Positions 1-4,805 of a DNA stretch of 5,626 bases are shown here, in pieces. Below the pieces are notes generated by a model. That model was not told where the DNA came from. It saw only the letters and a list, made by a program, of their open reading frames with translations, and made no database searches. Both the position numbers and the translations under genes were made by a program. Source of the DNA: an uncultured Lachnospiraceae bacterium. Its GTDB lineage: Bacteria; Bacillota; Clostridia; Lachnospirales; Lachnospiraceae. The DNA is taken from positions 1-5,626 of the forward strand of contig CAJTTU010000151.1 in NCBI GenBank assembly GCA_910579325.1. Direction: 5' to 3'. Numbering within the stretch: position 1 is the stretch's first letter; every line of letters starts with the position of its first letter.

Positions 1-207
1 CGTACATCTGGGCCTGCATTGGAATATGTTTATCAGTATGGCAAAAAAGTGGCTGAAAGTAAAACGGATTTCAAAACTTCGCTCTGCCCTCTTGTTTGCA
101 GCAGGACTTTGATAGAGAAGATAGAAGTACACAATCCAGTTATGGTCAACGGAGTGAAAGAACAGAGGTTGACTGTCTATTACAAATTCGTAGGTCAAAT
201 CGACTAA
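1..207 (+). CDS. Serine recombinase, C-terminal end only (partial at window edge)
   Basis: The frame is open from the first base and ends at TAA 205-207, so only the last 68 residues of a longer gene are visible. The TTG at 19 is unlikely to be a true start because the frame continues upstream and no ribosome binding site can be judged. The tail pattern, LIEKIEVH followed by VNGVKEQRLTVYYKFVGQID, resembles from memory the extreme C-terminus (DUF4368-like part) of large serine recombinases carried by integrative elements of Clostridia. Such enzymes excise and insert the element that carries them, and their genes often lie at the element end. The catalytic serine domain would be outside the window to the left. 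The stop is five bases from the stop of the broken transporter on the other strand, which suggests the element boundary is just past this gene. The family call is by motif recollection, so confidence is moderate. Confidence 0.6.
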   Translation, partial: RTSGPALEYVYQYGKKVAESKTDFKTSLCPLVCSRTLIEKIEVHNPVMVNGVKEQRLTVYYKFVGQID

Positions 208-212
208 AGTAT

Positions 213-512
213 CTATAAATGGAACGCAATAGAGATGACAATCAGCGGCGCCATAATCAGCAGCATGCTGCGGTACCTGCCCCATTTTCCCGGTTTCATG
301 GCGTCGATCAAAGCGCCCCATAAGAAGGACATGATAAAGTCGAATACATTGATAATGGTATTCATAACACCGACGGCGGCTAAGGGCAGGGCAACCACCG
401 TGGTTAAAAAATAGGTCCAGTAGTAGGTCTTAAAGCTGACGGACAGGGAGTAAAGAAAATCTCCCACGCCGAACCAGGTTTTTAAGGCGCTGCTCAACGG
501 TTTTTTTGACAT
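213..512 (-). pseudogene. GPH/MelB-like sugar:cation symporter, N-terminal fragment (truncated)
   Basis: The start is ATG 512-510, behind a strong GGAGGAG site four bases upstream. An earlier in-frame ATG at 593 would add 27 very basic residues and lacks such a site. The 99 residues show WFGVGDFLYS near residue 13, hydrophobic segments at about 19-40, 43-66 and 82-98, and FDFIMSFLWGALID then KWGRYRSMLL at about 57-85. That last stretch corresponds to the loop between helices 2 and 3 of the glycoside-pentoside-hexuronide:cation symporter family (MFS superfamily), with WGRYR in place of the usual WGKFRP. Family members have about 450 residues and 12 helices, so more than three quarters is missing. 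The frame ends in TAG 215-213 next to the recombinase end of the other strand. The simplest reading is disruption by the element carrying that recombinase; a deletion fusing the two is also possible. The substrate cannot be told. It is divergent from the PucR/CdaR-type regulator, its probable partner. Confidence 0.72.
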
Positions 513-676
513 ATGACTCCTCCTCTGACGTTTGCGGGTTTTATGGAAAACCGGATGCGGTGAAAGTGTTTTGGCGGATTTGCTATTTTTCACAACCCCT
601 TTTTGCGAAACAAACGGCCATAACTGCTTTCATAAAAAAATACAACATACATGTTTCCTGATATTCCGGCCAGAAT

Positions 677-714
677 AATCTTATACCCTGTATTTTATAG
701 GCTGGCATAAGATT
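677..714. repeat. 8-bp perfect inverted repeat, possible operator
   Basis: AATCTTAT at 677-684 and ATAAGATT at 707-714 are exact reverse complements with centres 30 bases apart, close to three helical turns. Between them CCTGTA and TATAGG form a second, imperfect inverted pair. Its position midway between two divergent genes suggests a binding site for a dimeric or paired regulator. A weak hairpin is the alternative; there is no U-tract, so it is not a terminator. Confidence 0.35.
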
Positions 715-811
715 TTGCACCGGTAAAATGCCCAACGCTTTTTTGCCGCGTTTTAGAAATTTTTCATTATGGTTTTTTTACAATTCGTGCCCTGCCGTGT
801 TCGTAAAAAAA

Positions 812-842
812 TATAATGACACCCGGGTGTTCCCGATATAAT
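812..842 (+). promoter_or_regulatory. Candidate regulator promoter with embedded palindrome
   Basis: TATAAT occurs at 812-817 and again at 837-842. A perfect 12-base palindrome, ACACCCGGGTGT, occupies 819-830 between them. If the first hexamer is the -10 element, transcription starts near the palindrome and the leader to the ATG at 891 is about 65 bases. If the second is used, the palindrome falls in the spacer. In either case a protein bound there could block the promoter, which fits autoregulation. Neither hexamer has a good -35 partner, so an activator or extended contacts may be needed. Confidence 0.4.
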
Positions 843-890
843 ATAAGAGAATGACAGATGTCGGAGTATGTCGGAAAATGGAGGCGGCTT

Positions 891-1286
891 ATGGAACTCC
901 CTTTGTATGTGCTTCAGGAAGAACTGCAGAAAAATTTTACATTATCGGGACAGTTTTCCCGGCCTGGCCATATGTGTCATACGCTGCGTCTGTACGGAGC
1001 CGGCACTGCTCTGAAGGAGCATGTGCTTTATGCCGTACTGGAAGGCCAGCTCGATCTATTTCAGGCTGAGGCGCAAAAGCAGGAGGCTGGAACCTATTAT
1101 CCTTATGTGGTATTTTCCGATTGCCTTCGCGCGGATGTGCCCGTGCAGGAGGTGGTGGTGTGCGTATCCGGACGGAATGGCTGGCAGGACGGGTTTAATT
1201 TTCTGATGGAATTCATGGAAAATCTTGAGCGCTGGGATGGGAAGCTGAAACAGCTGTCAGACCGGAAAGCGGATTATCATGAATAG
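891..1286 (+). CDS. PucR/CdaR-type regulator, N-terminal piece up to the TAG
   Basis: This piece has 131 codons and ends with TAG. It has the best ribosome binding site of the locus (GGAGG, 880-884). An in-frame ATG at 858 would add 11 residues but has only a weak purine stretch before it. The product is a soluble domain of alternating helices and strands, with LRLYGAG near residue 33, a predicted strand YYPYVVFSD near 79 and a hydrophobic strand VQEVVVCV near 95. It ends with a helix, NFLMEFMENLERWDGKLKQL, that leads into the second half. It resembles the N-terminal sensing part of long PucR-like regulators and has no DNA-binding motif. If translated alone it would be a regulator head without output, probably inactive. 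Confidence 0.6.
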   Translation: MELPLYVLQEELQKNFTLSGQFSRPGHMCHTLRLYGAGTALKEHVLYAVLEGQLDLFQAEAQKQEAGTYYPYVVFSDCLRADVPVQEVVVCVSGRNGWQDGFNFLMEFMENLERWDGKLKQLSDRKADYHE

Positions 1287-1319
1287 TTCCGGATCAGCTT
1301 TCCGATTATCGGGAACCCG

Positions 1320-2501
1320 TTGATTTTATATGACCATAATTTCATCATTATCGCGGATTCCAGAGGGCTCCATCCGATGCCGGACGATACCGACTGGATA
1401 AATCTGACGGCGGCGGGCTATTGGATTCCGGAGGTGCGCACTACGGCGATCCGGGATATGGGAGACTATCATTTTCCGCCTAATCAAGCCACCTATTATG
1501 ACAGCAACTCTTTTTTTCACAATTTTGTCATTATGAATCTGAGAAATGGCGACAATCCTTCTACGTTTCTGGGGACAATCTGCGTCCACGAAATTTTTCA
1601 GCCGATTACGCCGGGAGGGCTTTTTCTGATTAATTATATGGGGCTGTCCCTGATCGAGCGGATGGATAAAGAGGTGGCGGCGGCCCGTAAGACGAAGGAC
1701 GCCATAGACCGTTTTTTAATTTCTGCTTTGCAGGGAGAGCATTTCAGCAGCGTTTATATCAGGCAGCGCCTGCAGATGATCGGGTGGGAGGAGGACTGTG
1801 AATACCGGGTCATTATGTTTTCGGAAAAGCATGATTTTATGAGCGGAACCTATTTTCCCAAGCGGATGCAGCATATTTTCCAGAACTGCCGGTCCGTGGT
1901 GATCGATAATTACCTGATTTCGGTCGTATGCCTTAAGGGTGGGCTGAAGCTGCAGTATTTTACGGAATTTGTGACCATTATGCGGGATTCTATATTGAAA
2001 TGCGGTATCAGCAGCTCCATATATACGTTTTCGGAGATTGGATTTGGGTATCAGCGGGCGATGATGGCGCTGCGGATCGGGAACGGCATAAAGCCGACGA
2101 TATGGATGTACCGTTTCGAGGATTACGCTGTCCAGCTATTTTTGCTGGAGGCCATGAACCAGCATTCCTATAAAATGATCTGCCATCCGGCAGTGTTGAA
2201 GCTGGATGAGGAAGACAGGATGACGGGAAATTGTTATATCAATACGCTGGAGGCTTATCTGACCAGCGAGAAGAACGTGGGGAAAATCGCGGAAAAATTA
2301 TTTATCCACCGCAATACGCTGATGTACCGGCTGGACAAAATCGTGACGCTTACGGGGCTTGATTATGATAACCTGGCAGAAATGGAATATGTGCTGCTTT
2401 CCATTTATGTGCTCCGGCTGGTTCGGAAGGGGCATAGCGGCATGCCCTCATTTTTGCCGGCCACCAGGCAGTGGGAGAGTTTTGAGGAAAGGAAGGATTG
2501 A
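1320..2501 (+). CDS. PucR/CdaR-type regulator, C-terminal piece with HTH_30 DNA-binding domain
   Basis: This piece is in the same frame as the preceding one and separated from its stop by 11 sense codons. The TTG at 1320 has no Shine-Dalgarno site. The next in-frame ATG, at 1377, has AGAGGG at 1362-1367, so a restart there is possible. Numbered from 1320, residues 1-115 look like a GAF-like sensing segment, 120-160 contain a linking helix, and about 160-280 form the middle GGDEF-like segment typical of CdaR-like regulators. Residues 306-353 form the C-terminal HTH, with TLEAYLTSEKNVGKIAEKL followed by IHRNTLMYRLDKI, which strongly matches PucR-family helix-turn-helix domains. This piece could in principle bind DNA without the N-terminal control. 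Its stop overlaps the next small gene by four bases (TTGA). Confidence 0.75.
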   Translation: MILYDHNFIIIADSRGLHPMPDDTDWINLTAAGYWIPEVRTTAIRDMGDYHFPPNQATYYDSNSFFHNFVIMNLRNGDNPSTFLGTICVHEIFQPITPGGLFLINYMGLSLIERMDKEVAAARKTKDAIDRFLISALQGEHFSSVYIRQRLQMIGWEEDCEYRVIMFSEKHDFMSGTYFPKRMQHIFQNCRSVVIDNYLISVVCLKGGLKLQYFTEFVTIMRDSILKCGISSSIYTFSEIGFGYQRAMMALRIGNGIKPTIWMYRFEDYAVQLFLLEAMNQHSYKMICHPAVLKLDEEDRMTGNCYINTLEAYLTSEKNVGKIAEKLFIHRNTLMYRLDKIVTLTGLDYDNLAEMEYVLLSIYVLRLVRKGHSGMPSFLPATRQWESFEERKD

Positions 2502-2713
2502 GGATAGGAAGGTTTTCTTTTCGGGAGTTTATTGGGGATAAGAGTGTCAGGGCAGGCTTGATTGCCTGCGGGGCGGGGATTCTGATCGCCTTTTTAGGTT
2601 CCGCATGTATCAGCGGCCAGACCCTGCGCATGATTGCGATGACACTGGGGGGCTGTATCTCCCTGACGGGCGTCAGCCAGATTACCCGTTATATATCGGA
2701 GCATGGAGAGTAA
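2498..2713 (+). CDS. Small hypothetical membrane protein (71 aa)
   Basis: The start TTG 2498-2500 overlaps the regulator stop TGA 2499-2501, a layout that favours translational coupling. GAGGAAAGG at 2484-2492 provides a ribosome binding site about five bases away. The 71-residue product begins with a basic amphipathic stretch (RIGRFSFREFIGDKSVR). Two hydrophobic segments follow, at about 19-38 (LIACGAGILIAFLGSAC) and 43-60 (RMIAMTLGGCISLTGVSQI), each with glycine and cysteine, and the tail is short and polar. Two membrane helices with a short hairpin loop are likely. I do not recognise a family, and the function is unknown. It is probably co-transcribed with the regulator and is followed by a strong terminator. 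A chance open frame is less likely, given the coupling and the hydrophobic pattern. Confidence 0.6.
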   Translation: MRIGRFSFREFIGDKSVRAGLIACGAGILIAFLGSACISGQTLRMIAMTLGGCISLTGVSQITRYISEHGE

Positions 2714-2745
2714 TGGGTTCACTTACCATGCGTCGGAACTGCCTG

Positions 2746-2790
2746 AAAAAACCTGGGCTGTGATTTTGCCGTTTCACAGCCCGGGTTTTT
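2746..2790. terminator. Bidirectional rho-independent terminator
   Basis: CCTGGGCTGTGA at 2752-2763 pairs with TCACAGCCCGGG at 2774-2785 (12 pairs, one G-U) around a 10-base loop. Six A residues flank it on the left and five T on the right, so it has a U-tract when read in either direction. It lies between the convergent small membrane gene (ends 2713) and the anti-sigma gene (ends 2803), and serves both. Confidence 0.9.
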
Positions 2791-2802
2791 GGTGATAGGT
2801 GT

Positions 2803-3900
2803 TTACTTCCGGATTCCTTTCACAACCTCATCCGGAATTTCAAATTCCACGCAGCCCATGTACATAGGAGCCACGTCGCCTTCGTTGAAGCTGATGACGA
2901 TATTGTTATCAGCGTTCACGTAGAAGGAGGTTTCGTCGGTAATCTGTTTAAAGTTCCATTCCTCAATCTCATCATTCAGCCAGTAATAGACATTCTCATC
3001 CGCATCCATCCGTTCCTGCATCTGTTTCTTGATGCTTTCGCTGATGGGGGTGATATAATCCGCGCCCTCCGTAAACAGGTCAGTAAGGGCCAGCCGTTCG
3101 CCGGTCTCTAAGTCGATGGTGTAGAAATAATCCCATTCCGCGCCGCTTCCCGATGCCTGGTAGCAGATTAGCTTTAAGGTAAAGTAATCTTCGCTGGTGT
3201 TCAGGATTTCATGCTTGATCATAATATCCTGGTAGCCTTCCTGGTCTTTGGCGTTTTCCTCAAACTCGGCGATGATCTGGTCGGTGATCGCCTGGATTTC
3301 GGCGTTGATTTCGTCGGTGGTTTTCTTTAAGTTTTCCTGTACCGCATTGCTGTTTTCTGCGCTGCTATTTCCGGCGGTTCCTGTTTCTACGCTGTCAGTC
3401 TGGCCAGGTCCGTTTGTCTGATTGGCCGCGCCGGCCTGATCGGAACCCTTTTCCTGATCCGATACAAGCGTCTGGTTCGGCACCAGCTCGGGAACATCCA
3501 CATCGGCGCGGTGCCTGTCATCTTCATACTGATAATCCCGGAAGGTCACTACCTCCACCAGTCCGCCCACGATCGGCAGCCTGCTCATGGCGTAGGCAGC
3601 GTCTTTTGAGACGTTCGGCAGGAGGACAAAGGCTGCCGCTGCCGCCGCCGCTGTCAGGCCGACTTTGAGCGCGAGCGGTTTTTTCCGTTTGGCTGGATTC
3701 TGCAGCGGCTGTGTCTGCTGTGTTTCCTGCGGCTGCAATGCTTCCTGAGATTGCTGTGTCTGCTGTGCCTGCAGTTTTTCCAGTTTTGCTTCATCGATTC
3801 TCTTTTTCATCTGTTCCACCTGCCTTTCTGACATATTGATTTGTTCATATTGTTTTTTCAATTGTTCCAGCTTTTCCCGGTCCTTTCGGTTTTCATCCAT
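2803..3900 (-). CDS. rsiV-like: RsiV-like membrane-bound anti-sigma factor (DUF3298-type C-terminus)
   Basis: This 365-residue protein starts at ATG 3900, with AAAGGAGA about seven bases upstream. Residues 1-45 are charged and helical and should hold the cytoplasmic sigma-binding part. Residues 46-67 are rich in Gln. One membrane helix spans about 76-95 (LKVGLTAAAAAAAFVLLP), with KRKK at 71-74 on its inner side, giving an N-in, C-out topology. AAYA at 101-104 is a possible signal-peptidase-type site. MSRLPIVGGLVEVVTFRDYQYEDD (105-128, in short parts) precedes a low-complexity N/Q/T/G linker at about 140-190. The external domain (about 195-365) has YFYTIDLETGERLALTDLF and SFYVNADNNIVISFNEGDVAP, matching the DUF3298 pattern of RsiV. 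In Bacillus subtilis, RsiV senses lysozyme and is cleaved to free SigV. It lies 95 bases downstream of the sigma gene, so one operon is likely. The ligand of this protein is unknown. Confidence 0.85.
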   Translation of the reverse strand: MDENRKDREKLEQLKKQYEQINMSERQVEQMKKRIDEAKLEKLQAQQTQQSQEALQPQETQQTQPLQNPAKRKKPLALKVGLTAAAAAAAFVLLPNVSKDAAYAMSRLPIVGGLVEVVTFRDYQYEDDRHRADVDVPELVPNQTLVSDQEKGSDQAGAANQTNGPGQTDSVETGTAGNSSAENSNAVQENLKKTTDEINAEIQAITDQIIAEFEENAKDQEGYQDIMIKHEILNTSEDYFTLKLICYQASGSGAEWDYFYTIDLETGERLALTDLFTEGADYITPISESIKKQMQERMDADENVYYWLNDEIEEWNFKQITDETSFYVNADNNIVISFNEGDVAPMYMGCVEFEIPDEVVKGIRK

Positions 3901-3906
3901 GTTTAA

Positions 3907-3914
3907 TCTCCTTT
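3907..3914 (-). promoter_or_regulatory. Ribosome binding site of the anti-sigma gene
   Basis: Read on the minus strand, AAAGGAGA lies before the ATG at 3900 with a spacing of about six to seven bases. It fixes the start of the anti-sigma gene and shows that its translation does not depend on the sigma gene ending nearby. Confidence 0.75.
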
Positions 3915-3945
3915 CTGTTTATGCAAGAGATGTGTTCCATATTAT

Positions 3946-3974
3946 TGAAACGATGAGCGCTCAGTATCGTTTTG
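3946..3974. promoter_or_regulatory. Palindromic ECF-promoter-like motif or hairpin between sigma and anti-sigma genes
   Basis: AAACGAT (3948-3954) and ATCGTTT (3966-3972) are exact inverted repeats around an 11-base centre containing the palindrome GAGCGCTC. Read on the + strand, the site is TGAAAC-N16-CGTTTT. Read on the minus strand it is CAAAAC-N16-CGTTTC. Both resemble the AAC/CGT pattern of ECF sigma promoters. On the minus strand it would yield a short leader for the anti-sigma gene alone; on the + strand it would run antisense into the sigma gene. In the transcript it could also fold as a hairpin, but without a U-tract. Confidence 0.35.
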
Positions 3975-3995
3975 CAGCCTGTTTGCCAACCTCAA

Positions 3996-4496
3996 TCAGC
4001 AGGATAACTCCAGCCGCATCTTTTTTAATCCCCGGTAAAGCCTGCTCTTTACCGTATTCACATTCTCCTCCTGGACATTTGCGATCTGTTCCAGTGTCAG
4101 ATCCTCGAAATACCGCAGGACAATAACGGTTCTCACTTCCTGGGGCAGAGCATCCAGCGCCCGCCTCAGGTCCACATCCTGGTAGATATCCTCTTTTCCG
4201 GCGGCCTTTCCGGTCATTTCCTCCGGCGGGGTGAAAACCTCTTTTACACCCGGATTGCTTTTCAGGAATCTGAAAATTTCATTCAGCATAATGCGGTAAA
4301 TCCAGGTTGCCGCATAGGCTTTTTGCTTCAGTGAATCACTGTGCAGGATCGCTTTGTACGCGCCGTTCTGGACGATATCGCCGGCGTCGGCTTCGTTGTG
4401 TACATAGCTGTAAGCAAGACGGTAGTAGTTGTTATATTTTTCCAGCAGAATCTGTTCTACCAGTTGTTCTTTGTCATTGTCTGTCAAACCAGCCAA
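3996..4496 (-). CDS. ECF-type RNA polymerase sigma factor (SigV-like group)
   Basis: This 166-residue protein has the usual ECF length. Sigma region 2 covers about residues 18-84, with YYRLAYSYVHNEADAGDIVQ (core binding and -10 contact) and the TWIYRIMLNEIFRFLK helix. A short linker follows. Region 4 covers about 105-162, with LPQEVRTVIVLRYFEDLT, then LEQIANVQEENVNTVKSRLYRG as the helix-turn-helix for the -35 element. I start it at TTG 4496-4494, because GGAGG (4510-4506) lies nine bases before it and the reading frame farther upstream is a lysine-rich non-domain stretch. The ATG at 4655 overlaps the -35 element of a likely promoter, which argues against it. Its neighbour is an RsiV-like anti-sigma factor, which would hold it inactive at the membrane until a signal arrives. 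Its target genes are not in the window, apart from its own operon. Confidence 0.88.
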   Translation of the reverse strand: MAGLTDNDKEQLVEQILLEKYNNYYRLAYSYVHNEADAGDIVQNGAYKAILHSDSLKQKAYAATWIYRIMLNEIFRFLKSNPGVKEVFTPPEEMTGKAAGKEDIYQDVDLRRALDALPQEVRTVIVLRYFEDLTLEQIANVQEENVNTVKSRLYRGLKKMRLELSC

Positions 4497-4505
4497 AGCG
4501 TTCCG

Positions 4506-4510
4506 CCTCC
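4506..4510 (-). promoter_or_regulatory. Ribosome binding site that sets the sigma-factor TTG start
   Basis: On the minus strand, GGAGG at 4510-4506 ends a long A/G-only tract covering about 4506-4530. It lies nine bases before TTG 4496. No ATG is available nearby in frame, so this site decides the start. The purine tract should keep the leader unstructured and ribosome-accessible. Confidence 0.65.
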
Positions 4511-4625
4511 TTTCTTTTTCTTTCTTTTCTTTTTTGTTTCCGATGTGTTCCCGGAATTTTGTGGCGCCTGGTTTTGCGGGATTCCGGAAGCGTCTCTTAG
4601 TGTTGTTGTTTGCTTTTCTGATGAT

Positions 4626-4654
4626 TAGACCCCAGGCAGGGTGAAAAAGTTTCA
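4626..4654 (-). promoter_or_regulatory. ECF-type autoregulatory promoter of the sigma/anti-sigma operon
   Basis: On the minus strand, TGAAAC (4654-4649) is followed by 17 bases and GGTCTA (4631-4626). The consensus for SigV/SigW/SigM-type ECF factors of Bacillus is TGAAAC, 16-17 bases, CGTC(TA), so this matches at all but the first base of the -10. Transcription would start near 4620, giving a leader of about 120 bases before the TTG. This predicts that the sigma factor activates its own operon. No equally good match was noticed elsewhere in the window. Confidence 0.7.
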
Positions 4655-4709
4655 TGGGAAATGAAAAGAATTTTGCAGTGTAAAATTTTATGTCTCCTAA
4701 TATTTGCGC

Positions 4710-4757
4710 AAAAAAACCAGGCGCATCCCACGGTCTGACTGACAGTGGCCTGCGCCT
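4710..4757 (-). terminator. Rho-independent terminator of the right-hand gene
   Basis: Read on the minus strand, AGGCGCA (4757-4751) pairs with TGCGCCT (4725-4719). CCAC (4748-4745) and GTGG (4731-4728) extend the stem inside, and GG plus a run of T (4716-4710) follows. It lies about 50 bases after the stop of the unrecognised gene (4806) and separates it from the sigma operon. Confidence 0.85.
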
Positions 4758-4805
4758 TCATTATTATTTCTTTCTTCTGATTTCATATACGGCAAATGAC
4801 CTATG

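Larger units (their letters stand above)
513..890. promoter_or_regulatory. Divergent intergenic region between transporter fragment and regulator
   Basis: This 378-base, AT-rich stretch holds no convincing gene. It must carry the promoters for the leftward transporter and the rightward regulator. Three inverted repeats stand out: AACAT-AC-ATGTT at 644-655, AATCTTAT/ATAAGATT at 677-684 and 707-714, and ACACCCGGGTGT at 819-830. Two perfect TATAAT hexamers lie at 812-817 and 837-842 on the + strand, on either side of the last palindrome. I see no good -35 hexamer at 16-18 bases from either, and no convincing sigma-A promoter pair on the minus strand. The arrangement fits a regulator-controlled divergent promoter region, but which repeat is an operator is unknown. 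Confidence 0.5.
891..2501 (+). pseudogene. PucR/CdaR-type transcriptional regulator interrupted by an in-frame TAG
   Basis: Read through TAG 1284-1286, the frame from ATG 891 to TGA 2499-2501 encodes 536 positions with no frameshift, which from memory is about the usual length of PucR/CdaR-like regulators in Lachnospiraceae. The codons just after the stop (FRISFPIIGNP) lead straight into the ligand-sensing-like segment LILYDHNFIIIADS, as expected of one protein. The C-terminal HTH_30-type DNA-binding domain is intact. The start at 891 is preferred to 858 because GGAGG at 880-884 lies six bases before it and the product begins MELPLYVLQEELQ, a style I recall for this group. Expected role: cytoplasmic regulator of the divergent transporter. 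One base change explains the break, so it may be a recent mutation, a sequencing error, or, less likely, readthrough. Confidence 0.72.

Noticed and set aside
45..125. A possible frameshift in the recombinase tail around the segment FKTSLCPLVCSRTL.
   Set aside because: The alternative frames stop soon (TGA at about 54 and 112) and make no better match, while the current frame runs cleanly into the conserved LIEKIEVH tail.
561..574. TGAAAGTGTTTTGG, resembling a catabolite-repression (cre) site upstream of the transporter.
   Set aside because: It differs from the cre consensus at the central CG and in the end half, and similar near-matches are common in AT-rich DNA.
1279..1323. A 14-codon frame (ATG 1279 to TGA 1321-1323) whose stop overlaps the TTG at 1320, as if coupling a restart of the regulator's second half.
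   Set aside because: It has no ribosome binding site, is very short, and the TTG has none either. The overlap is most likely chance produced by the two neighbouring frames.
4497..4655. Upstream extension of the sigma factor to ATG 4655 (53 extra residues).
   Set aside because: The ATG overlaps the -35 element of a near-consensus ECF promoter, and the added residues are a lysine-rich reading of a purine-rich leader. The TTG at 4496 has a better-placed GGAGG.
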